A stretch of 64,000 nt of DNA from CAIWHR01 sp963713275 (lineage in GTDB: Bacteria; Pseudomonadota; Gammaproteobacteria; Burkholderiales; Casimicrobiaceae), in NCBI GenBank assembly GCA_963713275.1, contig CAVQLG010000013.1, positions 1 to 64,000 on the forward strand. Reading direction: 5' to 3'. Below are positions 1-8,101 of this stretch, in pieces; positions within the stretch are counted from its first letter, which is position 1; each line of letters starts with the position of its first letter. A model generated the notes under the pieces. That model was given only the letters and a program-made list of their open reading frames with translations. It was not told the DNA's origin and did no database searches. The translations under genes were made by a program, and so were the position numbers.

Positions 1-297
1 GGCTGCTCCGTCTCTCCAGTTGCTTAGCACGTCCTTGTCACCATGCCGTCGATAACCACCCCGCCGGAGTGTCCCATCGCTTCGGTCTGTTCGCGATGAT
101 CCATGCTGCCTTCGCCGTAGCCATTGCCAGCTCGGCCTCCGGGGCCAAAGTTTCGAGGCCACCTCTCGTTCGCTTGCGCTACGGCCTGGTGACTCGCCGC
201 CATCCTTCCGATGGCGTTGTCGGTAGGCTTCAGAGTCCCGGTTTCCCCACTGCAATCCTGCTACCCAAGCTACGGGGCTCCGACTCTTACCCCGGTG
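1..297 (-). mobile_element. Domain I part of an outer group II intron (partial, continues off left edge)
   Basis: No gene is visible here. Read on the minus strand, this stretch follows directly after the 3' end of the inner group II intron and is rich in short hairpins and purine loops of the kind seen in group II domain I. When it is joined to 2204-2245 (that is, when the inner intron is removed) a 6-bp hairpin GTGGGA/TCCCAC with a GACAG loop forms exactly across the junction, and the joined RNA begins with GTGCG, the usual group II 5' end. I infer that it is the interrupted 5' part of a second intron. Its reverse transcriptase gene would lie beyond position 1. Confidence 0.45.
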
Positions 298-370
298 ATC
301 GCGGTAGGAATACCGGTTGCCCGGTACCCCCCGCACAGATCCCGGCGTGCGCAATTCACGCACCGGGCTC
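298..370 (-). ncRNA. Group II intron domains V and VI
   Basis: On the minus strand, GAGCCCGG starting at 370 pairs with CCGGGAUC ending near 338 around a short internal bulge and a GUGAAUU-type tip. This is the catalytic domain V hairpin. Domain VI follows (about 298-333) with a six-pair GNRA-capped stem and an A bulge near its base, the usual branch point. The UGA stop of the intron-encoded protein sits in the domain V tip, so coding and catalytic RNA overlap. Confidence 0.75.
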
Positions 371-1846
371 CCACCTTGGGTGATTGACGGCAAAGCGTTG
401 GCTGGGCCAGGGATGAAGGATTCTGGGTTGTGGGAGCCAGGTGTCGGCGATCTTCTTGAGCCGTGCCCACGTCATGCTGTCCTTCTGGCTGCGGCGCCGG
501 AGCGCCCGCAGCCAGAGGCCGGTGACGTGGTGCCGGAAGGCACGGAGTGCCCGGGAGTTCGTGGGCACCGCGTGGTACACAAAGAAGCCGGTAACCACCT
601 GCTTGAGCCATCGCCCCTGTTCGGGGATCGGTTCATGCCTGCGCTTTCGTAGTTGCTCCTTCACCTCCCGGAGCTTCGCTCGCATGCGGTCCCGGCGGGT
701 CTTCCGCTGCAACTGGAAGGCCCCGCGGCGGGCTTTACCGCAGATGAAGGTGAAGCCCAAGAACGTGAAGGTCTCCGGCTTCCCAAGGCCTCGCTGCTTG
801 CGCCGGGCCGCAGCATAGCGGCCAAACTCCAGCAGTCGAGTCTTGTCCGGATGGAGCGCAAGCGAGAACTGCTCAAACCGCAGCCGCATCGCGTCCCAGA
901 AACGCCGCGCGTCGACTTCATGCTGAAAGCCGACCAGGATGTCATCAGCGTACCGCACCATGATGACGTTGCCGGTAGCTTCCCGCCGTCGCCACCGCTC
1001 GGCCCAGAGATCGAAGACGTAGTGCAGGTACACGTTGGCGAGCAGCGGTGATACTACCGCCCCTTGTGGCGTACCCATGTCACTGACGCTCCACTCTCCA
1101 TCTTCCAGGACACCCGCCTTGAGCCACTTGCGCACGAGGCGGATGATGCGCTTGTCGCCGATCCGGTGCTCCAGGAAACGAATCAGCCACTCCTGGCTGA
1201 CCGAGTCGAAGAAGCTCCGTATGTCGGCGTCGAGAATCCAGTTCACCGGGGTGTTACCAATCCCCACCGATAGGGCGTCCAGCGCAGCGTGTTGACTGCG
1301 TCCCGGTCGGAAACCATACGAGAATCCGCGAAAGTCTTCCTCGTAAATCGCGTTCAGTACGGCGACTACCGCACGCTGGACGATCTTGTCTTCCAGCGCA
1401 GCGATCCCCAGTGGGCGCTGCTTCCCGCCCGGCTTCGGTATGTACCGTCGCCGGACCGGCAGTGCCCGGTACGCCCCGCGATGGACCCGTGTGTGCAAGT
1501 CCTGGAGGTTGTCTTCCAGTGCCGCCTCGTAGTCCTGCCATGTCAGGCCATCCACGCCAGGGGCGGCTTTGCGCTTGAGCGCCAAGAACGACTCCCGTAG
1601 TAGGTCAACCGTAACATGGTGCAGAAGCGCGGTGAACCTCTCCTTCTTCCGCTGCCTTGCTGCTTGACGTACACGTTCCAGCCCCTGTGGCACGCTCGCC
1701 CGGTCCTGTGCCCGGTGCGTGTGTGGCCGGCCCGTGTTCCCCTTGGTCCCCGCCCTTGGCTCCGCCCACTCCGCCGCCGGTCGCCCAGCTTTGTTCGCAG
1801 GCTTCATCGCTACTATGGCAGGGTCTGACTGCTTGGATGCGTTCAT
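356..1846 (-). CDS. ltrA: Group II intron reverse transcriptase/maturase
   Basis: This is the intron-encoded protein that assists splicing and copies the intron into DNA at its target. Reading from the ATG at 1846 gives 496 residues. The reverse transcriptase fingers and palm are clear: KPGGKQRPLGI, the GFRPGRSQHAALDAL stretch, the DADIRSFFDSV motif, TPQGAVVSPLLANVYL, and the catalytic YADD. A basic maturase (X) domain follows and the protein ends NHPRWEPGA. No HNH endonuclease domain is seen after it, so mobility probably relies on nicks or replication-fork primers. An in-frame extension to 2023 exists but is low in family character, so 1846 is the better start. The stop lies in domain V. 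Confidence 0.93.
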   Translation of the reverse strand: MNASKQSDPAIVAMKPANKAGRPAAEWAEPRAGTKGNTGRPHTHRAQDRASVPQGLERVRQAARQRKKERFTALLHHVTVDLLRESFLALKRKAAPGVDGLTWQDYEAALEDNLQDLHTRVHRGAYRALPVRRRYIPKPGGKQRPLGIAALEDKIVQRAVVAVLNAIYEEDFRGFSYGFRPGRSQHAALDALSVGIGNTPVNWILDADIRSFFDSVSQEWLIRFLEHRIGDKRIIRLVRKWLKAGVLEDGEWSVSDMGTPQGAVVSPLLANVYLHYVFDLWAERWRRREATGNVIMVRYADDILVGFQHEVDARRFWDAMRLRFEQFSLALHPDKTRLLEFGRYAAARRKQRGLGKPETFTFLGFTFICGKARRGAFQLQRKTRRDRMRAKLREVKEQLRKRRHEPIPEQGRWLKQVVTGFFVYHAVPTNSRALRAFRHHVTGLWLRALRRRSQKDSMTWARLKKIADTWLPQPRILHPWPSQRFAVNHPRWEPGA

Positions 1847-2203
1847 CGCCGGCTTTGGCTCCTCGCCTTCCCGGCACGGACCGGCAATACCCCGCCGGCC
1901 ACATCCAAGCTCTCCCGGTTCCTGTACAAAGAGCGTCCACACGCGCCAGGGTCTTCGACCGCGCCGGGTCCAACGGGTGCTCGCAATAGCGCGCCCGCTG
2001 GTGTGGCCTTCCACAAAGTCCAATGTGTTGGCACCCGGGATGAGGGTTTTACGCGGCTCAATGGCTGGCTCATGTGCTCACCTGTCAACGCTTCGCTGAT
2101 ACCCTCGCGGATACCGAACGCATGACTCGGTGCCACTGTGGCTTGCTATGCCTTCAGTGCAGCGGACTTGCACCACCTACTCCTTGCCAGTCTCCCGGCG
2201 CAC

Positions 2204-2245
2204 GGACTGTCTCCCACTGGACGCGCCAGCCTTCGCTGGACGCAC
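2204..2245 (-). mobile_element. 5' tip of the outer group II intron
   Basis: On the minus strand a GTGCG pentamer starts at 2245, followed by a CCAGC-GAAG-GCTGG hairpin and then the sequence that abuts the 5' splice site of the inner intron at 2203. It completes a hairpin with 292-297 when the inner intron is removed. This is read as the first 42 nt of the outer intron; the rest is at 1-297 and beyond the window. Inference. Confidence 0.4.
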
Positions 2246-2811
2246 AATGGCGGCTTACCGGCAGGTTCCATGGCGACCGCGAACGGCGGGAGTTGGCCGA
2301 GTCGAGTCAGTGTCGGTGTCAGTCTGCTCGCCGAAAACCGGACACTCGGCGGGATCAGAGGACCCGTTACCTATTGGAATTGAGTGGCCACCTCGACCGG
2401 CCGCTCCTGGCCGATCACGGTCCGATCGTCGTCGGTCCCGGACCCAACGCGGCCATAGGCGCCGCCCGTGAGCAGCCGTTCAGATCGCTGTAACGTGGTA
2501 GGGTCACGTTCGTTGCCAAGGCGAAGACGGCCCGCGGGACTGGCGCGAACCGGCTCACGAATTCGATGAGCGGATCGCCTGGTCGCCAAGCCGGCGGAGC
2601 TCATTGCGGGGCTCGTTACGCTATTCGTTGCCAATGCTCCCGGTTACTGGGTCCGTCTTGTCGGCCCATTCAGGAATGACCCATCGCCCGCAGCCCCACC
2701 GAGCGGTAGGGGCGGACAATCGCGCTTCGACTGCCGGAGCCAACTTCCAAGGCGTGCGATCGTGTGGTTGAATCGCCTATTCTTGATCGACCTCGTAGGG
2801 GGAACGGGTCT
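2246..2811. other. Intergenic region upstream of the glucan phosphorylase
   Basis: About 565 bp with no convincing gene on either strand; the small open frames here have no protein-like composition. It holds the 5' exon of the outer intron at its left end and, at 2798-2803, the GGGGGA ribosome-binding site of the phosphorylase. The stretch around 2390-2425 (GGCCGCTCCTGGCCGA) looks like an intergenic relic; I cannot assign it. Confidence 0.4.
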
Positions 2812-4986
2812 ATGCACGAGAGAAACGAAGGTACCCAAAGCGGCGTCAAGGACGTCCGGCGGGCAGCGCAGGCGCTCGCTCGTGAGATTCCAGCGCGGCT
2901 CGCGCCGCTGGCGCGGGTCGCCTACAACTTTCATTGGGTGTGGCACCCGGACGGAGAGCGGGTATTTCGCGCTGTCGACAGCTACCGCTGGCGGTTGTGT
3001 CGTCAGAACCCGGTACGCTTCCTTGACGAGGTGTCCCCGGCATCTCTGGAAAGGGCGGCGTCCGACCTGGCGCTGGTCAGGCGGGCGGAGGCACTGCGCA
3101 ACTCCCTGGAGGAAGAGTTGGGGCGACCGGCGCGCGACGTCGGTGTCGCCTCTTCGGAACACCCGATCGCGTTCTTCTGCGCCGAGTTCGGCGTGCATCG
3201 TTCCCTGCCTGTCTATTCGGGCGGGCTAGGTGTGTTGGCGGGGGATATCCTGAAGGAGGCGTCGGATCGAGCCTTGCCGATGGTCGGCGTGGGGCTGATG
3301 TACCGGCAGGGGTACTTTCACCAGCGTGTCGACGCGGCAGGCTGGCAGCACGAGTACTGGTACGAGACCGACCCGGAGCGTCGTCCGTGCGCCCTGGTCA
3401 CGCGCGAGGACGGCAGTGCGCTCACCGTCCAGGTGCCGATTTGGGATGAGCAGGTGTCGGTCCATGTGTGGCGGGTCGAGGTCGGAAGCGTGCCGCTGTT
3501 TCTGCTCGACACCGAAGTGCCCGGCAACGCACCGCGGCAGCGTTTCGTGAGCGCCCGGCTCTATGAAGGCAATCGCCAGATTCGGCTGGCCCAGTATGCG
3601 CTGCTCGGCATTGGCGGGATGCGCGTCCTGGATGCCTTGGGAGTCGACCCGTCCATCATCCATATGAACGAAGGTCACCCGGCCACTGCCACCATGGAAC
3701 TGGTGAGCCGGGAGAAGGAGCGCGGCGCGAGCTTCGCCGAAGCGCACGAGAAGGTGCGTCGGCGAGTCGTATTCACCACCCACACCCCCGTGCCGGCGGG
3801 CAACGAAACCTACGCGATGGACGAGGTGATGACAGTGTTCCCCGGCGTGGCCCGGCGGCTGAGCGGCGACATGGAGAATCTCCTCTCGTTGGGTCGCTTC
3901 AACCCCGCCGACCGCGACGAGCCCATCGGCATGACCGCGCTGGCGATGCGCATGAGCCGCTCGACCAACGGCGTTAGCAAGATCCACGGCGGCGTCGCGC
4001 GACGCATGTGGCAGGGGCTATTCCCCGGTCGTTCCGCCGAAGAGGTGCCCATCACCCATGTCACCAACGGAGTCCACGTCCCGAGTTGGATCTCGCCACT
4101 GATGCGACGGCTGCTCGACGAGTACCTAATGCCAGGCTGGCACACCCATGAGCGGGTCACTGATCCCGCGACGTGGGCGGCCGTCGACAGAATTCCGGAT
4201 GCGCAGCTGTGGGCCGTCCGGCAGGAGTACGTCAATTGGCTGGCACATTGGGTCCGGTCCAAGACCGTAACCGATCGGCTCGCGCGAGGCGATCCGATGG
4301 AGTACGCTATGAAGGCCGCCAGCACCTTCGACGCCGACGCGCTGACGCTGGGGTTCGCACGCCGGCTGGCGACCTACAAGCGGCTTCATCTGCTAATCCA
4401 GGATCCCGAACGAGTCTTGCGCCTGCTGGACGCCGCCCGGCCGATACAGCTGTTATTCGCCGGCAAGGCTCACCCTCGGGATGATGACGCCAAGCGCGTC
4501 CTGGCCCGCATGTTCGATTTGAAGTCCGACCCGCGCCTGGGCGGGCGCGTCGCCTTCCTTGAGGATTACGACATCGGCCTGGCGAACATCCTGACGAACG
4601 GGTGCGGGGTCTGGATCAACCTGCCGCGGCCACCGCTGGAGGCGAGCGGCACCAGCGGCATGAAGGCTGCATGCAACGGTGTTTTGAACCTGAGTGTGCT
4701 CGATGGCTGGTGGGCCGAAGCCTACGACGGCAGCAATGGCTGGGCGATCGACGGCACCGAGGATGCCGACGCGGCGGCGAAGGATGCCCGGGACGCGACA
4801 GCCTTGTTCGATTTGCTGGAACGGGAAGTCATACCGACGTACTACGACCGCGATGCCGCGGGGATCCCGCACGCCTGGATTGCGCGCATCAAGGCATCGC
4901 TGCGCACCATCGGGCCAAGATTCTGCGCGACGCGCATGCTGGACGAGTACGTGCGGAAGATCTATGCGCCCGCACAACCTGATTAG
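2812..4986 (+). CDS. glgP: Alpha-glucan (glycogen/maltodextrin) phosphorylase, GT35 family
   Basis: Releases glucose-1-phosphate from the non-reducing ends of alpha-1,4-glucans using inorganic phosphate and a pyridoxal phosphate cofactor; cytoplasmic. The 724-residue product belongs to the short, TIGR02094-like 'alpha-glucan family phosphorylase' branch. The Schiff-base lysine is K618 in EASGTSGMKAA, and FFCAEFGVHRSLPVYSGGLG near residue 140 and HMNEGHPA near 285 are family hallmarks. ATG 2812 is preceded by GGGGGA with 8-nt spacing, so it is preferred over an upstream in-frame start at 2764. It stands alone between an intron and a transposase unit, with no glgA/B/C genes nearby, so it may be cargo of the accessory region or an isolated chromosomal gene. 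Confidence 0.93.
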   Translation: MHERNEGTQSGVKDVRRAAQALAREIPARLAPLARVAYNFHWVWHPDGERVFRAVDSYRWRLCRQNPVRFLDEVSPASLERAASDLALVRRAEALRNSLEEELGRPARDVGVASSEHPIAFFCAEFGVHRSLPVYSGGLGVLAGDILKEASDRALPMVGVGLMYRQGYFHQRVDAAGWQHEYWYETDPERRPCALVTREDGSALTVQVPIWDEQVSVHVWRVEVGSVPLFLLDTEVPGNAPRQRFVSARLYEGNRQIRLAQYALLGIGGMRVLDALGVDPSIIHMNEGHPATATMELVSREKERGASFAEAHEKVRRRVVFTTHTPVPAGNETYAMDEVMTVFPGVARRLSGDMENLLSLGRFNPADRDEPIGMTALAMRMSRSTNGVSKIHGGVARRMWQGLFPGRSAEEVPITHVTNGVHVPSWISPLMRRLLDEYLMPGWHTHERVTDPATWAAVDRIPDAQLWAVRQEYVNWLAHWVRSKTVTDRLARGDPMEYAMKAASTFDADALTLGFARRLATYKRLHLLIQDPERVLRLLDAARPIQLLFAGKAHPRDDDAKRVLARMFDLKSDPRLGGRVAFLEDYDIGLANILTNGCGVWINLPRPPLEASGTSGMKAACNGVLNLSVLDGWWAEAYDGSNGWAIDGTEDADAAAKDARDATALFDLLEREVIPTYYDRDAAGIPHAWIARIKASLRTIGPRFCATRMLDEYVRKIYAPAQPD

Positions 4987-5136
4987 CCGTTCCCGCGCCA
5001 ACACCGTCATCAAAGGGGGAGCACCAGTCCATGAACGCAGGACGGGTCTGAGGCCTGATCGTAGCCTTGGCGTAACTGCTCGCCCCCCCAGCCGCCCCTT
5101 GTGATTCCGAGGGCAGTGGGTCCCCAGGATTCGTGC

Positions 5137-5165
5137 TTGACAGCATAGCGTGTCGGGTCTAGGAT
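5137..5165 (+). promoter_or_regulatory. Sigma70-type promoter of the methylase-transposase unit
   Basis: TTGACA at 5137-5142, a 17-bp spacer, and TAGGAT at 5160-5165. The -35 is a perfect consensus match. Transcription would start around 5172, inside a perfect inverted repeat and only about 25 nt before the methylase ATG. Confidence 0.6.
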
Positions 5166-5191
5166 TGGTCCGAGATCTCCACTCGGACCAA
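5165..5191 (+). promoter_or_regulatory. Perfect 10-bp inverted repeat with a central GATC, operator or leader hairpin
   Basis: TTGGTCCGAG (5165-5174) and CTCGGACCAA (5182-5191) flank a 7-nt loop. The centre reads GAGATCTC, a palindrome holding GATC at 5174-5177. It overlaps the -10/+1 region and ends 5 nt before the start codon, leaving no room for an ordinary ribosome-binding site. It could be a repressor operator, a methylation-sensitive site, or a translation-blocking hairpin; the sequence alone cannot decide. Confidence 0.55.
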
Positions 5192-5196
5192 CGCCG

Positions 5197-5859
5197 ATGG
5201 GCAGCTACTTCGGGTCCAAGGCGACCTCGGGCTTGTGCCAGCCGATCATCGCCCTGATGCCGCCGCACGACACCTATATCGAGACCCACCTCGGTGGCGG
5301 GGCGATCATGCAGCGCAAGGCGCCAGCGCTGCGCAACATCGGCATCGACCGCAACGAGCGGGCGCTGGAGCGCTTCCAGTGCGACTACCCGGTGGAGAAG
5401 GTCCACGGCTGCGCGCACCGCTTTCTGGCCGAGTTCCCGTTCACCGGCCGGGAGCTGGTGTACAGCGACCCGCCCTACCTGCACGCGACCCGTACCTCGG
5501 GGCGGCGCTATCGCTTCGAGTACACGGAGCAGGACCATCACGAGCTCCTGGTGCTGCTCAAGGGTCTGCCGTGTCCGGTGCTCCTGTCCGGCTACCCCTC
5601 GGCCTTCTACGACGAGCAGCTCGGGGATTGGCAGCAGCTGGAGCTGCAGGTCATGAACCAGGCCGGGGTGCGCACCGAGAAGCTGTGGTTCAACTTCATC
5701 CCGGACCGGGTGCACTGGGCGCGTTTCGCCGGCAAGAACTTCACCGATCGCCAGCGCATCAAGCGCAAGGCTGAGAGCTGGGCGCGGCGCTACCGCGCCA
5801 TGCCGGCGCCAGAGCGACTGGCGGTCCTCGCCGCACTCATGGCCGTCGAGGTCACCTGA
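5197..5859 (+). CDS. DNA adenine (N6) methyltransferase, D12/Dam family
   Basis: Transfers methyl from S-adenosylmethionine to adenine in DNA. The 220-residue product has the order of the D12 class: an AdoMet-binding motif near residues 29-37 (THLGGGAIM, replacing the usual F-x-G-G-G) and the catalytic DPPY at 91-94. Dam proteins of this family often recognise GATC, but the target here is not shown. The gene ends 4 bp before the transposase ATG at 5864, so the two are almost certainly co-translated. No restriction enzyme gene accompanies it. It starts from a strong promoter whose leader contains a GATC palindrome. It may act as a transposition control gene or a passenger. Confidence 0.85.
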   Translation: MGSYFGSKATSGLCQPIIALMPPHDTYIETHLGGGAIMQRKAPALRNIGIDRNERALERFQCDYPVEKVHGCAHRFLAEFPFTGRELVYSDPPYLHATRTSGRRYRFEYTEQDHHELLVLLKGLPCPVLLSGYPSAFYDEQLGDWQQLELQVMNQAGVRTEKLWFNFIPDRVHWARFAGKNFTDRQRIKRKAESWARRYRAMPAPERLAVLAALMAVEVT

Positions 5860-5863
5860 GGCG

Positions 5864-7084
5864 ATGGGCAGCGTCAACAGGGTTTCGCTGCGCGCCGAGT
5901 TCGATGGCCTCAAGGGCCAGTTTGAGGCGCTGTGCGCCAGGGGCCGGATCTCGGCGGAGGGCCGCGCCCTGTTCCAGGCCCTGTTGACGCTATTCGAAGT
6001 GCTGATGGCGGTGTTCATGGAGAAGAGCACGCCGAAGAACAGCCGCAATGCCAGCGTGCCCCCCTCGCAGACGCCCAAGGACGATGCGACGGCGTCCCAG
6101 CCCGGCACCCAGTCCAAGGGCCGAGAGCAGGACCAGGAACGTGCCCGCCACACCCGCACGGTGGAGACCGTCGCCATCGCCGCCGTCACCACCTGCGCCA
6201 GCTGTGGTGCCGATCTGGGCGCGACGCCCTGTCAGGGACACGAGCGGCGCACCCGCATCGACATCGTCTTCGAGAAGGTGCTGAATCATGTCGATGCCGA
6301 GATCAAGTCCTGCCCCCGCTGCCAGGCACTGACCAAAGGGACCTTCCCGGCGGACCTGTCCGGCCCCGTGCAGTACGGCACCGGTATCAAGGCCTTCGTT
6401 CTGCACCTGCTGCTCGCCCAGATGGTGGCGCTCAAGCGGGTGCAGCAAACCCTCGCCACCCTCATCGGGCAGATCGTGTCCGAAGCGACCCTGCTGAAGT
6501 GGGTTCTGCAGCTGCATCAGGCCCTGGCCGAGTGGGAGCGCACCGCCATCGACCAGCTCCTCACCCAGCCCGCCATGCACGCGGATGAAACCTCGCTGCG
6601 GGTCGAGCGCAAGAACTACTGGATCCACGTTTGCTCGGGCGGGGACATCACCCTGAAATTCCTGCACCCCAAGCGCGGACTGGAAGCCATCAGGGCGATC
6701 AACATCATCCCCCGCTATGGGGGGACCATCATCCACGACTGCTGGGCCTCCTACCTGTCCTACACCCACTGCGGCCACGGCCTGTGTGGCTCCCACCTGC
6801 TGCGGGAGCTCACCTTCGTGATCGAGTCCAACGGCTATCCGTGGGCGAAGAACCTCAAGCGCCTGCTGAAGCAGACGCGGGCCAAGGTAGCTGAACGCGA
6901 GAGCAAGCAGCTGACGGAGGCGGAATACAAGAGCCTGCGCAAGCGCTACCGCAGGATCCTGAGCCAGGGCGCCAAGCAGCTCCCACCCCTGCCCCCGCGC
7001 AAGAAGGGCAGCCGCGGGCGGGTGGCGAAATCCGCCGCCCATAACCTCTGGGAGCGCTTCAAGCCAGCCAAGCGCTATCAATGA
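5864..7084 (+). CDS. IS66-family transposase (TnpC), C-terminally truncated
   Basis: The 406-residue product follows the IS66 TnpC order: an N-terminal leucine-rich region, a serine/proline linker, a CASCGADL...CPRC zinc ribbon (about residues 108-150), then the DDE core with D241 (MHADETSL) and D292 (IIHDCWASY). It stops after a segment that in full-length relatives leads into the N-N-R-A-E-R motif, so the catalytic glutamate and roughly 100 residues are missing. The usual IS66 accessory genes tnpA and tnpB are absent; a methylase gene takes their place. It is probably inactive as it stands. The sequence after 7084 does not continue the protein in another frame. Confidence 0.85.
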   Translation: MGSVNRVSLRAEFDGLKGQFEALCARGRISAEGRALFQALLTLFEVLMAVFMEKSTPKNSRNASVPPSQTPKDDATASQPGTQSKGREQDQERARHTRTVETVAIAAVTTCASCGADLGATPCQGHERRTRIDIVFEKVLNHVDAEIKSCPRCQALTKGTFPADLSGPVQYGTGIKAFVLHLLLAQMVALKRVQQTLATLIGQIVSEATLLKWVLQLHQALAEWERTAIDQLLTQPAMHADETSLRVERKNYWIHVCSGGDITLKFLHPKRGLEAIRAINIIPRYGGTIIHDCWASYLSYTHCGHGLCGSHLLRELTFVIESNGYPWAKNLKRLLKQTRAKVAERESKQLTEAEYKSLRKRYRRILSQGAKQLPPLPPRKKGSRGRVAKSAAHNLWERFKPAKRYQ

Positions 7085-7207
7085 GTATGGACGGATCACG
7101 GGCTTTTCGCAGACAGCCGGTGGTCAATGGCAAGCATTTCTCTACACTGTCAGGATCGCCCCCGTGGGGATCACATTGGCCGAAATCCGCGCGCCCTCGG
7201 CACGGAG

Positions 7208-7288
7208 GGTAGATATTCCGGGGTAATGCAGATGACAGGTAGATTTCGCTACGCCCCGGGAATTGCAATTCTATCTACCTTATCTACC
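7208..7288. repeat. GGTAGAT repeat cluster (left)
   Basis: GGTAGAT occurs at 7208-7214 and 7238-7244 on the plus strand and, inverted, as tandem TATCTACCT units with ATCTACC at 7273-7279 and 7282-7288 (9-bp period). The same heptamer with the same 9-bp spacing recurs at 15198-15222. It lies just downstream of the hypothetical gene at 7294-7713. Iteron- or operator-like; function unknown. Confidence 0.5.
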
Positions 7289-7293
7289 TTATC

Positions 7294-7713
7294 TCAAGAG
7301 TGCCGAGTTCTCCCCCGTTTTCGCGCGGCCTCGGCTCGCCGCTCGTGGTCCTCGATCCAGCTCTCGGTGAGCCGATCGAGCTCGTCCAATTGCGCCGGAG
7401 AAGCGGAGGGTGGGACGAAGTCCATTTCGAGCCATCCGAGCAGATGCGTTTCGATGAGCTCGAGCGGAAAGTCTGGGTAGCCGGCGTGAATGCGGTGCAC
7501 GGACTCGGTAATCGAAAGCCGTTGCCCATCTTCCCAGATGATCTTGCGCTGCTTGGCGTCGACCTCGACCTTTTCTAGCAACGCCCACACCGCATCCAAC
7601 ACTACAGTGGAAAGCTCCCCTGCGGGACTGTCCATCCAGCCAGCAAGACCTTCGAGGAAAGGATTGTCCGCGAAGGGGTGCTTGTCATGCTGTTTGACCC
7701 ATGGAATAGGCAT
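7294..7713 (-). CDS. Hypothetical protein, 139 aa
   Basis: Not recognised. The sequence is soluble, rich in Trp, Glu and Leu, and its composition is that of a real protein: WVKQHDKHPFADNPFL at the start, an acidic helical middle (LDAVWALLEKVEVDAKQ), and a basic helical tail ending in RKRGRTRHS. There are no membrane segments, no signal peptide and no cysteine motif. A short open frame ends 12 bp upstream, so it may be the second gene of a two-gene unit, as in small toxin-antitoxin or accessory modules; this is only a suggestion. It sits between the truncated IS66 unit and the nested IS21 elements. Confidence 0.6.
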   Translation of the reverse strand: MPIPWVKQHDKHPFADNPFLEGLAGWMDSPAGELSTVVLDAVWALLEKVEVDAKQRKIIWEDGQRLSITESVHRIHAGYPDFPLELIETHLLGWLEMDFVPPSASPAQLDELDRLTESWIEDHERRAEAARKRGRTRHS

Positions 7714-7725
7714 AGCATCGTTGGG

Positions 7726-7917
7726 TTAGGGTCTGCGCGCCAGCTCAGCGGCGGGCGACGGGGCCATGCCCAAGGCGATCCATTCTGCGCGCAGGGCCTT
7801 GAAGCGCTCGTCGTTGGCGATAAGTATAGGCGGGTTGCAGGTTATTGTATGCCTCCTCGTTTGTTGATCGTGGTCCATAACGGTTGCGCAGGCGATTCCG
7901 TTGCGGGCCAGGTCCAA
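7726..7917 (-). CDS. Possible small protein upstream of the 139-aa gene
   Basis: The frame is open for 63 codons from an ATG at 7917, but the best ribosome-binding site (GAGGAGG) lies further in and is followed, with good spacing, by an ATA codon at 7845 instead of ATG. A protein starting there would have about 39 residues (ITCNPPILIANDERFKALR onward). Either ATA is used, the start was lost by mutation, or the longer ATG start is used. Its stop is 12 bp before the next gene. Existence is uncertain. Confidence 0.25.
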   Translation of the reverse strand: MDLARNGIACATVMDHDQQTRRHTITCNPPILIANDERFKALRAEWIALGMAPSPAAELARRP

Positions 7918-8101
7918 GTTTTCTGCCTTCCGCGCCGCGACGGCTCAGAACGCATGAATGGGCCGAGAATGAGTCGCTGCGGGCCAACGCCCACGAATCG
8001 ACCGCGTAGAACGCGCCAGGATCGATTGCTTTGACGTGCCGAGGGGTTGCGTACCTCCCCGATTGCGTCGAGTTTGCGTTCATAGGGGAGATCACCCGCG
8101 C

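Larger units (their letters stand above)
298..2203 (-). mobile_element. Complete group II intron (about 1.9 kb) encoding its own reverse transcriptase
   Basis: The 5' end is GTGCG at 2203 (minus strand), matching the GUGYG consensus. The 3' end is placed at 298, after the domain VI hairpin, which has a UACCGG/CCGGUA stem with a GCAA loop and an unpaired A near its base. Domain V lies at 338-370 and carries the AGC triad within GAGCC. The open reading frame spans 356-1846, and its stop codon lies inside domain V. Domain order and length are normal for a bacterial group II intron. The boundaries were set from consensus and from the hairpin restored by exon joining, not from an RNA assay. Confidence 0.8.

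Noticed and set aside
2371..2634. Minus-strand 87-codon frame upstream of the phosphorylase
   Set aside because: Composition is not protein-like and there is no ribosome-binding site; the sequence looks like an intergenic relic.
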